Shown here: piece by piece, positions 1 through 7,983 of the stretch
How the letters are laid out: the number at the start of each line of letters is the position of its first letter
How positions within the stretch are numbered: position 1 is the first letter of the stretch
Assembly: GCF_020524355.2 (NCBI RefSeq)
Contig: NZ_CP129019.1
Location: 1 to 64,000, forward strand
DNA from: Mesobacillus subterraneus
GTDB lineage: Bacteria > Bacillota > Bacilli > Bacillales > Cytobacillaceae
DNA length: 64,000 nt
Direction: 5' to 3'
The notes under the pieces: model-generated
Database searches by the model: none
Told to the model about the DNA's origin: nothing
Seen by the model: the letters and a program-made list of their open reading frames with translations, nothing else
Made by a program: the position numbers and the translations under genes

Positions 1-93
1 TTATAGTAGCATTGCCTATTTCAATGAAGAAAATATATCAAACTAGTAACGTAGTATTTTTGGAAGAGAGGTCACTTCTAGTAACTGCTCTTT

Positions 94-816
94 TTAGTAG
101 TAAAACATTTTGAAAGGAAAGCCTATTAATATAAAAATCAGGCCTAAAATCATTGTGAAAAACGGATAAATGAGTGGATATATAATAGACGGATAAGCGA
201 ACCATGCATCCGTAAAATATCCTGCACCACCGAAATGCATAGGCGGAATAAGTTTTGTTTGTAATTTATTTTTATTTTCATATGAAAATTCGTCTCTACT
301 AATAGTTCCGTCTTCTTGAATAGTTATTGTGGAGTACTTTAGCTCCTCTTGAGGGACGAATCCCTCGATGTCTCCATTAGGAAGTGCTTTCTCATGAACT
401 CCATTCATTTGCATAACTATTACAAATGAGGTCTTCCCACTTTGTTTCTCTTCCACTAACCAATAAGATAAATAATGATTGTATTGATTTAACCCTTCTT
501 CGCCTAGCCTTACGGGATATTCCTCAAGGATCTCTTCAGTTTCACCATTTATAGCTATATCTATATCAGATATATCAATTAGGTTGTCCCAAGGATCACG
601 GTACCGTTCATAATTTTTCGATAAATTATAAATATTAATATAACTATTTGCAAACCTGTATGCTGTAGGTGCACCTTTATACATCTCGTTTATTTCTGTT
701 ATTTTATACTTCTTACTCATTTCGTGATCATAAACCTTTTCTATAATCAGTGGGAAGGAAGAAGGAAGAGAAATGAAAAATAAAATAACACCTAAAATTA
801 AAAGGGTTTTCCTCAT
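94..816 (-). CDS. Hypothetical membrane-anchored protein
   Basis: 240 aa. A hydrophobic N-terminal segment (about residues 4-25) acts as signal or anchor, and a second one lies near the C-terminus (about 210-235). The roughly 180-residue middle part is polar and probably extracytoplasmic. A good ribosome site (GAAGGAGC) sits just before the ATG. I recognise no catalytic motif and cannot assign a family. It lies alone on the minus strand, separated from the next minus-strand gene by a hairpin. The reading frame is intact and the codon use looks like its neighbours, so it is probably a real gene of unknown function. Confidence 0.75.
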   Translation of the reverse strand: MRKTLLILGVILFFISLPSSFPLIIEKVYDHEMSKKYKITEINEMYKGAPTAYRFANSYINIYNLSKNYERYRDPWDNLIDISDIDIAINGETEEILEEYPVRLGEEGLNQYNHYLSYWLVEEKQSGKTSFVIVMQMNGVHEKALPNGDIEGFVPQEELKYSTITIQEDGTISRDEFSYENKNKLQTKLIPPMHFGGAGYFTDAWFAYPSIIYPLIYPFFTMILGLIFILIGFPFKMFYY

Positions 817-921
817 CTGAAGGCTCCTTCGCTGGAGAATTTTCTAGCTGGACTCAATACATTTTAACATAAAATTACAATTTTAATGGTAATAATCTAT
901 TAATCGATAGGGAATAAGAAG

Positions 922-947
922 AGACCAAATCATATGGGATTTGGTCT
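922..947 (-). terminator. Hairpin, likely intrinsic terminator
   Basis: A perfect 10-bp inverted repeat (AGACCAAATC / GATTTGGTCT) with a 6-nt loop is followed on the minus strand by a pyrimidine-rich stretch. It lies downstream of the 42-aa minus-strand gene at 1091-1219 and would end that transcript before the 94-816 gene. Confidence 0.5.
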
Positions 948-1090
948 GCTTATAAGTATCAATAATTGTGTCTTCCTCCATCTACCTAATAACAATTCTA
1001 CTTCATCGATAAAAATAAAAAGCCAGTTACCATTGGCAACAAGCTGATAAATTTTCGCTATGTCTTGATTTTAATTGCAACAGTCTTTGA

Positions 1091-1219
1091 TCAGCCGAAG
1101 ACACTTTTTCGTGGTCTACTGCCAACTTTAATGAATGTATGTCCTTCTTTGCTTTTGTAAAATTTAACTCCTACGAACTTTATAGGGGTAAAAACTTCTT
1201 TCATCTGTACTAATGGCAT
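1091..1219 (-). CDS. Small hypothetical protein, 42 aa
   Basis: Short gene read directly from the sequence. The ATG at 1219 is preceded by a near-perfect AGGAGGG ribosome site with about 8 nt spacing, and the frame runs to TGA at 1091. The product is basic, starts MPLVQMKEVF and ends GSRPRKSVFG, with no transmembrane segment. The strong ribosome site and a following hairpin at 922-947 argue that it is expressed. Function unknown. Confidence 0.5.
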   Translation of the reverse strand: MPLVQMKEVFTPIKFVGVKFYKSKEGHTFIKVGSRPRKSVFG

Positions 1220-1349
1220 TTTTAAACCCTCCTATGTTTGAATTATTAAATTCGTTGCACCTAAATAAAGAACGAATTAAAATGAAATGTTCTCGATTAA
1301 ACACGACAAAGAACGAGTAACTTAGAACTATCGGATATTATTTAATTTC

Positions 1350-1814
1350 TCAGTGATTAAAGTTCCACAGAATAACCCACTCTTTTTTCTGTTCAACGAC
1401 ATATACCTCTTGTATAAAGCTGAACTTCCCATATTTTCCTGTGTACATTTGTGTGACTTCAAATTTATAAGCTGTTTTAAATGTCTTTTCTCCTTTGGCG
1501 GCTCTCCATTCCTCCAGGTGTTCAGCTTCGTTAATTTCATAAGAAAATGTCTCAGCACCGAAATGTCCCATAAAAACATGCGTCCGGTCTTGTATGTAAG
1601 CAGCTTTCGGAAACTTTTCCTTCATATTTGGATGAAATAAATTCCACGAAGCTGAAAAGTTGGCATCCTGCTCGAAAGTATAAAATTGGTCAACAACAGA
1701 CTTTGCCTCGCTGGATGGTGAACTGAACAAGAATTGGGCAAGCATGAAAATGAAGGTACCAGCAATAAAGAACACTAAAAGAAGTATACCTGGATGGTTT
1801 CTTTTTTTACGCAT
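1350..1814 (-). CDS. Membrane-anchored hypothetical protein, NTF2-like possibility
   Basis: 154 aa. The basic N-terminus (MRKKRNHPG) is followed by one transmembrane helix (about 9-30). The rest is a compact extracytoplasmic domain of about 120 residues with alternating hydrophobic strands and a conserved-looking pattern (DQFYTFEQDANFSASWNLFH). Such single-helix proteins with an SnoaL/NTF2-like or DUF4878-like outer domain are common in Bacillaceae, but the assignment is an inference from layout. The start is well supported by AAGGAGG 8 nt upstream of the ATG. Confidence 0.7.
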   Translation of the reverse strand: MRKKRNHPGILLLVFFIAGTFIFMLAQFLFSSPSSEAKSVVDQFYTFEQDANFSASWNLFHPNMKEKFPKAAYIQDRTHVFMGHFGAETFSYEINEAEHLEEWRAAKGEKTFKTAYKFEVTQMYTGKYGKFSFIQEVYVVEQKKEWVILWNFNH

Positions 1815-2017
1815 TAGCAGGCCTCCTTACTGATGGAATGGCTTATTCAATAGTATGTGAAGTTATAGGAGGATATACAAAAATCGGTGCTTTTCGAAGA
1901 ATAGAATGATAAATTCCTAATTCCTCAAATTTCTAATTTAAGTCAATATTTGTAGAAACTTGAATGGAAGAATGTTACCATTTAACAAGAGTAATAGAAT
2001 GAGAGGGGAATGGAGAA

Positions 2018-3844
2018 TTGAAAAAGTTAGCATCAATGGTAATGGCAGTCCTTTTACTTATGGTACCATTGCAAGCTGCACTGGCAGAGGGGTTGAATCA
2101 GACAGAGATGAACGTGAATCCGCCGGTAGAAGTAATTAATAGACTTTTAACAGAGGCAGCTCTTAAATACGATATTCCACCTGAAATCGTCAAAGCTGTA
2201 GCAATCAGCGAAAACGGCAAATGGGAGCAGTTTGATGAAAACGGGGAAACAGTCATTTCTGATGATGGTGGAATCGGTCTTATGCAGATTACTGATAATA
2301 CCCGCCCGGATCTGGAAAAATTGAAGACTAGTATTACGTACAATATAGATGAAGGGGTTAAAATACTTAACGCCAAATTCGAAAGCGGCATTTTGCCGGT
2401 AGTGAACAATAATGACCGCCATGTCCTTGAAAGCTGGTATTTTGCGGTTCTTGCCTATAACGGCCAGGTCCAGGTCAACAGTCCTCTTATTAGAGCGACT
2501 GGAGAAGTTAATACATCTGCCTACCAAGAAGAGGCTTTGGCGGAGATAAACAGATTTAATCCGGGTATGAATATTACAAGCTCGGTTTTCAACTTTAAAG
2601 TATCCGATTTCACTTATATGGATAATTCTCCAATACTGAAGTTCAACAAGCCGGTATATCCAATTCAAGAAAATCTTTTGCACAAAAGCAAGTATTTCTT
2701 CGAAGCGAACGATATTTTACTTACAGCAAAAGGTGCGAACCTAAGGACGGGCCCATCAACAGAAACGACAGTGGCTAAAAAAGTGACTGCTGGAACAAGT
2801 GAAGCCGTAACGGTTCTAGGAAACTTTGTTTATGATAATTCCAATGTCCATAAAAGCGGACTTAACATGCTTTATAAACAGTATCCCTGGTACAATGTCA
2901 GTTCACTTGATGGAAAGACAGGTTATACGGCAGCGATGGAATTAAAACACCTTGACCAAAGACTTTCAGGTCCGACCCGATATGAAACGGCAGCAGCCAT
3001 TTCAAAAGAAGGCTGGAAGAATGGAGCTGACACGGTCGTGCTCGCAAAGGGGACTGACTTCCCGGATGCTTTGGCTGGCACACCGTTAGCGCATCAATTG
3101 AATGCTCCATTGTTATTGACACACCCAAATTTCCTTCATCCTTCTACAGAAATGGAGATTGATCGATTAAAAGCAAAAAAGGTTGTCTTGCTTGGCAGTC
3201 CCGGCGCAATCACAACACGAGTTGAAGAAGCATTAGAATCTAAAGGACTAACAGTAGTCCGCTATGGCGGTAAAGATCGATTCGAAACCGCAATTAAAAT
3301 TGCCAATGCTCTGCCTGTCAAAGGGGATACAGCCGTTTTGGCTAACAGTCATGATTTCCCTGATGCACTTTCAATTGCTGCTTATGCAGCACGCAACAAC
3401 TTCCCGATTTTCATTACAAGGAAGTCAGCGCTAACACCGGAAATTGAGTTAGAATTGAAGAAATATAAGCATACTATTGTAGCAGGAAGCGAAGGAGTAG
3501 TTAGCAAAATTATTTTTGATAAGTTAAACGACCCCAAGCGCTTTGGGGGTAAAGATCGGTTTGAAACGAACTCCTTGATTGTCAATGGTCTTCCACTAGG
3601 AAAGGAACAGGCCTATATTGCAACAGCATCAGCAGGAAAATTTGCCGATGCATTGACTGGCGCGGTTTTAGCAGCTAAAAATAATGCACCGCTGCTGCTG
3701 ACATATCCGAGCAGCACCCCTCCAGTCATTCAAGATACGATCAAAGGACAGGGACTGAAATACTTCAATTTCCTTGGCGGCTCCGATGTAACAGGTGTCG
3801 AAAACGTTATTGGCCCCCTTGTTTTCGACAAACTATATAAATAA
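2018..3844 (+). CDS. Secreted SLT-like / SH3b / CWB2 cell-wall protein
   Basis: 608 aa, TTG start with AGGGGAATGGAG upstream. Signal peptide 1-23, cleaved near ALA-EG. Residues about 35-190 resemble a lytic transglycosylase (SLT) domain: a candidate catalytic Glu in AISENGKW (about 65) and the GIGLMQIT motif (about 85-92). A bacterial SH3 domain follows (about 230-310, with NLRTGPST), then three cell-wall-binding repeats of the CWB2 type (about 315-608; RLSGPTRYETA, RYGGKDRFETA, RFGGKDRFETN, each with FPDAL or FADAL). Known relatives bind anionic wall polymers and remodel peptidoglycan. The product probably acts in the wall. A terminator follows directly, so it is monocistronic. Confidence 0.88.
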   Translation: MKKLASMVMAVLLLMVPLQAALAEGLNQTEMNVNPPVEVINRLLTEAALKYDIPPEIVKAVAISENGKWEQFDENGETVISDDGGIGLMQITDNTRPDLEKLKTSITYNIDEGVKILNAKFESGILPVVNNNDRHVLESWYFAVLAYNGQVQVNSPLIRATGEVNTSAYQEEALAEINRFNPGMNITSSVFNFKVSDFTYMDNSPILKFNKPVYPIQENLLHKSKYFFEANDILLTAKGANLRTGPSTETTVAKKVTAGTSEAVTVLGNFVYDNSNVHKSGLNMLYKQYPWYNVSSLDGKTGYTAAMELKHLDQRLSGPTRYETAAAISKEGWKNGADTVVLAKGTDFPDALAGTPLAHQLNAPLLLTHPNFLHPSTEMEIDRLKAKKVVLLGSPGAITTRVEEALESKGLTVVRYGGKDRFETAIKIANALPVKGDTAVLANSHDFPDALSIAAYAARNNFPIFITRKSALTPEIELELKKYKHTIVAGSEGVVSKIIFDKLNDPKRFGGKDRFETNSLIVNGLPLGKEQAYIATASAGKFADALTGAVLAAKNNAPLLLTYPSSTPPVIQDTIKGQGLKYFNFLGGSDVTGVENVIGPLVFDKLYK

Positions 3845-3851
3845 GAAGGAA

Positions 3852-3885
3852 AGACAGCGAGCAATGGACTCGCTGTCTCTTTTTA
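3852..3885 (+). terminator. Intrinsic terminator after SLT/CWB2 gene
   Basis: A perfect 10-bp stem (AGACAGCGAG / CTCGCTGTCT) with a 7-nt loop is followed by CTTTTT. It lies 8 nt after the stop codon of the preceding gene. Confidence 0.9.
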
Positions 3886-3997
3886 GTATAAAATGGAAAT
3901 TTATCTCGCCTTTTAATAGGTCTTTAGACCGGTTACAACTATACAAAAATCACATAATATTAATTTGTTAAATTTACCTAAAAAAGGGGAGTATCTT

Positions 3998-5686
3998 TTG
4001 AAAGGGTTCACAAAATTTGTTTCCGTTGTTGCTACAATCAGTCTGATTGTTTCGCCATTCACCAATTCTGTTTTTGCAGAAGAGGACATCACCAACAAAG
4101 AAGATTTGAGGAAAGAGTTGATAGTAAATCAACTTGAACAGCGATCTTCTGAGTTGATTTATTATCAAAATCAGTTCACATCAACGCAAGCTGTTGCGAC
4201 TGAAGCAGTTTACAAACAGCAGATTAACTACAATCGAATTCATGAATATCATTTTACAACAGGCGGCGGTATTTTTACTGTTGAATCCATGCATGTAGAT
4301 AATTATGATGTAGATTATTTTATCTATGAAATGAATTCTGAAGAAATAATGGAACCAGTTGATGAAAATTATACTTATGATCTACCCGAAGGGACCTATT
4401 ACCTGGTCGTAATGGGATATAGTGATGAACAAGCCCCTTATGAATATAAATTAAGTGGACCATTCAGTACTCAGCCTGATACAGTTTTACCAAACCTGAA
4501 CATTACAAAGCCGGCATCAGAAGAGATCCGTCTTGCAAAAAATTCTTCTCCGTCTATCTCTGTAGCAGGTAATTCCGATGCAATCAGGCTCTCAGTAACT
4601 TTAAATGAAGAACAGGAAGTAGATTTAAATGCACCAGGTGCTTTTACTTATGATCATTTAGTGCTCGGTCAGGGATTCAACACAATTATGTTCAATGCTA
4701 TGAAGCTTGGGGGGAATTCTGTTACAGCTTTATATTCGATAACGCTTCCCGGAGTTTCACGAATAATTGGTTGGGATCGCTATCAGGTTTCCAGTAATAT
4801 TAGCCGAACATTAAGGTACTGGGGCTTTGGAAGCAGTACAGTGATTATTACCCGTGGTGACCTTTATCCTGATGCAGTATCAGGCGGACCGCTGGCATAT
4901 GCGGAGGATGCCCCGGTTTTATTGACCAAACCTAATTCATTGCCGCCGTCAGTAATCACTGAACTGGAAAATATTCAGCCTGAACGGGCCATCATACTTG
5001 GTGGAACGGGATCTGTGTCGACAGCAGTCGAAAGCCAACTGGAAGACATGGGAATTGAGGTTGATCGAATAGCAGGAAAAGACCGCTATGTAGTCTCGGC
5101 GAGCATTGCCCAGAGAGTGGTTGATTATTGGGAGTCAGATACGGCGCTGATTGCCAGCGGGGAAGCCTTTCCTGATGCTCTTTCAGCTTCCACACTTGCA
5201 GGGCCGGCAGGAATGCCGATTCTGCTTGTAAGACCAAAAAGCCTGCCGGCTGCAATGGAGACGTTCATTAAAAACAATCCTCAGATTAAAAATTTTATCG
5301 TAGTAGGCGGACCAGCTGCTGTGAGCGATTCAGTTGCAACAAGAATCAAGCAGCTTCGGCCAGGAGCCAGCTTTGAAAGGATTGGCGGCCAAAACCGTTA
5401 TGAGGTTTCTGTCAACGTCGCTAAATACAGTATGGAAAACTACGGAATGGATGCAAGCAGTCTGACATTCGCAAGAGGTGATTTATTCCCTGATGCATTG
5501 TCAGGTGCGCCGCTGGCGAACTATTTTTACTCACCAGTCATCCTGACTCCGGCAAATGGTCTTCACGAACAGGTAAGCCGTTTCCTCACCCAGCATAAAG
5601 CGGAGATAGACCATATGTATATCTTTGGAGGAACAGGAGCTGTTTCTCCGACGGTGGAACAACAATTAGGCGGCTTTATCCGTTAA
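3998..5686 (+). CDS. Secreted PPC-like / CWB2 cell-wall protein
   Basis: About 562 aa from the TTG at 3998, chosen because AAGGGGA lies 7 nt upstream; an in-frame TTG at 3965 lacks a ribosome site. Signal peptide 1-27 (cut near VFA-EE). A beta-rich domain at about 65-150 has the look of a bacterial pre-peptidase C-terminal (PPC) domain (IHEYHFTTGGG, LPEGTYYLVV). A linker domain follows, then three CWB2 repeats (about 250-560; GWDRYQVS, GKDRYVVS, GQNRYEVS, with YPDAVSGGPLA, FPDALSAS and FPDALSGAPLA). No catalytic domain is visible, so a wall-bound structural or adhesive role is an inference. Its own terminator follows. Confidence 0.88.
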   Translation: MKGFTKFVSVVATISLIVSPFTNSVFAEEDITNKEDLRKELIVNQLEQRSSELIYYQNQFTSTQAVATEAVYKQQINYNRIHEYHFTTGGGIFTVESMHVDNYDVDYFIYEMNSEEIMEPVDENYTYDLPEGTYYLVVMGYSDEQAPYEYKLSGPFSTQPDTVLPNLNITKPASEEIRLAKNSSPSISVAGNSDAIRLSVTLNEEQEVDLNAPGAFTYDHLVLGQGFNTIMFNAMKLGGNSVTALYSITLPGVSRIIGWDRYQVSSNISRTLRYWGFGSSTVIITRGDLYPDAVSGGPLAYAEDAPVLLTKPNSLPPSVITELENIQPERAIILGGTGSVSTAVESQLEDMGIEVDRIAGKDRYVVSASIAQRVVDYWESDTALIASGEAFPDALSASTLAGPAGMPILLVRPKSLPAAMETFIKNNPQIKNFIVVGGPAAVSDSVATRIKQLRPGASFERIGGQNRYEVSVNVAKYSMENYGMDASSLTFARGDLFPDALSGAPLANYFYSPVILTPANGLHEQVSRFLTQHKAEIDHMYIFGGTGAVSPTVEQQLGGFIR

Positions 5687-5713
5687 TAGCCCGATGTTAA
5701 ATACACCTATACA

Positions 5714-5747
5714 GAAAACAGGAGCCACGTTTGGTTCCTGTTTTCTT
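5714..5747 (+). terminator. Intrinsic terminator after PPC/CWB2 gene
   Basis: AAAACAGGA pairs with TCCTGTTTT across a short GC-rich loop, and the descending arm merges into a TTTTCTT tract. It stands 28 nt after the stop codon. Confidence 0.85.
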
Positions 5748-5762
5748 ATACTATAGAAAGAA

Positions 5763-5799
5763 ATCCAAAGTGGTTAAAGAATTTAAGACAGTTTGGGAT
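5763..5799 (-). terminator. Weak terminator-like hairpin
   Basis: An imperfect inverted repeat (ATCCAAAG / AGTTTGGGAT) just downstream of the minus-strand gene ending at 5808. It looks like a decayed version of the perfect hairpin at 7938-7974 that follows the paralogue, and shares the GGTTAAAG loop sequence with it. Confidence 0.4.
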
Positions 5800-5807
5800 C
5801 AGATGAA

Positions 5808-7793
5808 TTACTTCTGGTTGCTATTCTTTTTTAGGTGATCAAGCATAGTATTATTTGAAGTTGAGAGAAACGATTGGTCTTGGGTAATCCAATCAGTCCC
5901 TTTGGACAAATCAATCTTTTCAAGTGCGAAATTCTCAAATCCTACAGAGCTTATTAATGAAAGAGCATAAATTTGTCCTTTTTGCTGATACAACCAAAAG
6001 GCATCTCCATTAATTAAATAATACTTGTCGATTAAGAAATCACTGTAATCATGATTGAATATATACCCGCCAATTCCAGTGTAAAAACGATTTTGTCCAA
6101 GATCGAAGGCAACGTCATTGTATTGCACCTCTAATTCAGCTCCATATCCAAGATCCTCTTTAAACACATGACCATAACTGATAAACAGATACTTTCCGTC
6201 AGGAGATGCTTTAATTTCTGACATGTATTCATAGCTTCCGATATCATAGTCTCCGAGATCAGGGAAGCCTCTATATTCAAGGTGCCCGTCAGAAAGATAA
6301 AATTCTATAATGCTTCTTGGACCATTATCGGCATTGATTCCGTAAATTTTTGATTGATTTGGGTTCAACTCTAAATAGTTTTCTTGATAGACATCAATCG
6401 ATGATACTTCTTGCCCGGTGACTGCAGAATAACTCTTTATCTCAGTCCAATTTCCAGAACCGCCGGATACATAGATGAACCCAGATTTGTCGACAACCAA
6501 GTCGAATGGGTCGATGTCTATCTCAAATGTCTTCTCGAGCCTGAATTCTCCAGCATCAATAATGGCGATAGTTCCAGACTGCGGACCGGTATGATTAGGG
6601 TCGTGTTCCCCATGTGCAATCGAAACAAAAATTTTATCGTTTTCTACATATAATTGTTCAGGTGAAGCATTTAGTTTTATGGACTTCTCTTCACCAGATG
6701 TTAAGTTATATGAACGTATGTAATCATCATCACTTAACGAATACAATATTGGCCTATTTGGGTCCATTGCGGAGGCAATGATGTTATGGTCAAATGTTTT
6801 TAAGACTTCCGAATCTGGATGGAAGGTCAAATCTATTACCGTATCAGAAGTAACGGCACCTTCACCGCCAAGAATGAAGTAGCCGAAATAACGATTATTT
6901 TTAAAGTATTCCTCAACCGCCGGCTTAACAGAAGTCGGGTGGGAAAGAATGATGTTTGCTCCCAGCTTGTGCGAAAGTCCGGCACCTGCAACTGCATCAG
7001 GGTACTGTTCCGATGTCTTGCTCGTGCTTGTTCCACGGACAATGATTACATTTTCAGACAGTGATGGATCAGCAGCGGCAATATTCGTCTGATAACGATC
7101 ATCTCCAGCAATTCTTGTCACTTTCTTGCCTTGTTTTTTAAGCAGGCTTTCCACCTCGGTACCGACCACACCTTTTCCTCCGTAAATGATAACCTCTTTA
7201 ATATTGCTCGGCAAATTCACCGGAAGAGAAGCTGTTTTTGAAAGGTAAATTGGTATCTGGTTAATAGCTGAATTGCTTGAGGCGGATAAAGCATCAGCAA
7301 CAGAATAACCGTTAACGACAATCGCTTTTGAACCCCAGGAAGTTTGTGCTTCATTATTGATAATTGCTGCAGTATCGAACCGAGTACTGCCCCCAAGTCT
7401 GGTCACATCAAAGTCCAAAGCATCCAATTCTTTTTCAATAAGTGGACTAATTGCGCCCTTGCCGCCAAGAATATAAATAGTGGTAGCTCCTAAACGGTTA
7501 ATCTCCTCAAGAACAACATCTGAAATTGAGTTAGGGGATGTCAGTAGAATTGGAGCATCAGCTACCCCTGAAAGAGAAGCAGACGATAACGCATCAGCCG
7601 GGTTATCAGCACGGGCCAGGATAACGTTTTCTGCTGTTTCCCAGCCAGCCTTTGAAATCTCAACTGAAGTTTCAATCCTGTTCGTACCTGAAATCCTCTC
7701 ATAATAAGAAGAAGCATGAGAGTTTGAAGCGAAGAATACCAAGCCAGCGAAAGAAAGCAGTGAGGCAGTTGCAAAATTACGGACATTCAACAA
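5808..7793 (-). CDS. Secreted CWB2 / beta-propeller-like protein A
   Basis: 661 aa, TTG start with GGGAGG upstream. Signal peptide about 1-27 (cut near SHA-SS). Three CWB2 repeats at about 31-330 (RISGTNRIETS, RLGGSTRFDTA, RIAGDDRYQTN). The C-terminal half (about 340-650) has no enzyme motif but contains repeated PNRPILYSLSD / GFIYVSGG / SPDGKYLFIS patterns typical of YncE- or WD-like beta-propellers. It is nearly collinear with the 663-aa gene immediately upstream, so the pair arose by tandem duplication. Likely a wall-bound propeller used for binding; ligand unknown. Confidence 0.85.
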   Translation of the reverse strand: MLNVRNFATASLLSFAGLVFFASNSHASSYYERISGTNRIETSVEISKAGWETAENVILARADNPADALSSASLSGVADAPILLTSPNSISDVVLEEINRLGATTIYILGGKGAISPLIEKELDALDFDVTRLGGSTRFDTAAIINNEAQTSWGSKAIVVNGYSVADALSASSNSAINQIPIYLSKTASLPVNLPSNIKEVIIYGGKGVVGTEVESLLKKQGKKVTRIAGDDRYQTNIAAADPSLSENVIIVRGTSTSKTSEQYPDAVAGAGLSHKLGANIILSHPTSVKPAVEEYFKNNRYFGYFILGGEGAVTSDTVIDLTFHPDSEVLKTFDHNIIASAMDPNRPILYSLSDDDYIRSYNLTSGEEKSIKLNASPEQLYVENDKIFVSIAHGEHDPNHTGPQSGTIAIIDAGEFRLEKTFEIDIDPFDLVVDKSGFIYVSGGSGNWTEIKSYSAVTGQEVSSIDVYQENYLELNPNQSKIYGINADNGPRSIIEFYLSDGHLEYRGFPDLGDYDIGSYEYMSEIKASPDGKYLFISYGHVFKEDLGYGAELEVQYNDVAFDLGQNRFYTGIGGYIFNHDYSDFLIDKYYLINGDAFWLYQQKGQIYALSLISSVGFENFALEKIDLSKGTDWITQDQSFLSTSNNTMLDHLKKNSNQK

Positions 7794-7823
7794 CGGTGTT
7801 TCCTCCCTAATAGTAATTTCCTC

Positions 7824-7861
7824 TTAAATATACAATCTTTTTATCAGTAAATATATGTAAA
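7824..7861 (-). promoter_or_regulatory. Duplicated leader element, copy A
   Basis: A 38-bp AT-rich block upstream of the 5808-7793 gene is almost identical (one clear mismatch) to 10005-10041 upstream of its paralogue. Read on the minus strand it contains TTTACATATATT, ACTGATAAAAAG and TTGTATATTT. It was duplicated with the gene and kept while the flanking DNA diverged, which suggests promoter or operator function. The sigma factor is not clear. Confidence 0.5.
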
Positions 7862-7929
7862 AATAAAAATTTAGAAAAATAGGATATTTGATGATAAATA
7901 TAGGAAATATAACTACTTATACATAGAAA

Positions 7930-7974
7930 TAAAATAAACCCAAACTGGTTAAAGGAATAACAAGCAGTTTGGGT
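7930..7974 (-). terminator. Intrinsic terminator after CWB2-propeller B
   Basis: A perfect 10-bp stem (ACCCAAACTG / CAGTTTGGGT) is followed on the minus strand by TTATTTTATTT. It lies 10 nt past the stop codon of the 7984-9975 gene, so the two tandem paralogues are separate transcription units. Confidence 0.8.
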
Positions 7975-7983
7975 CTTTATGTT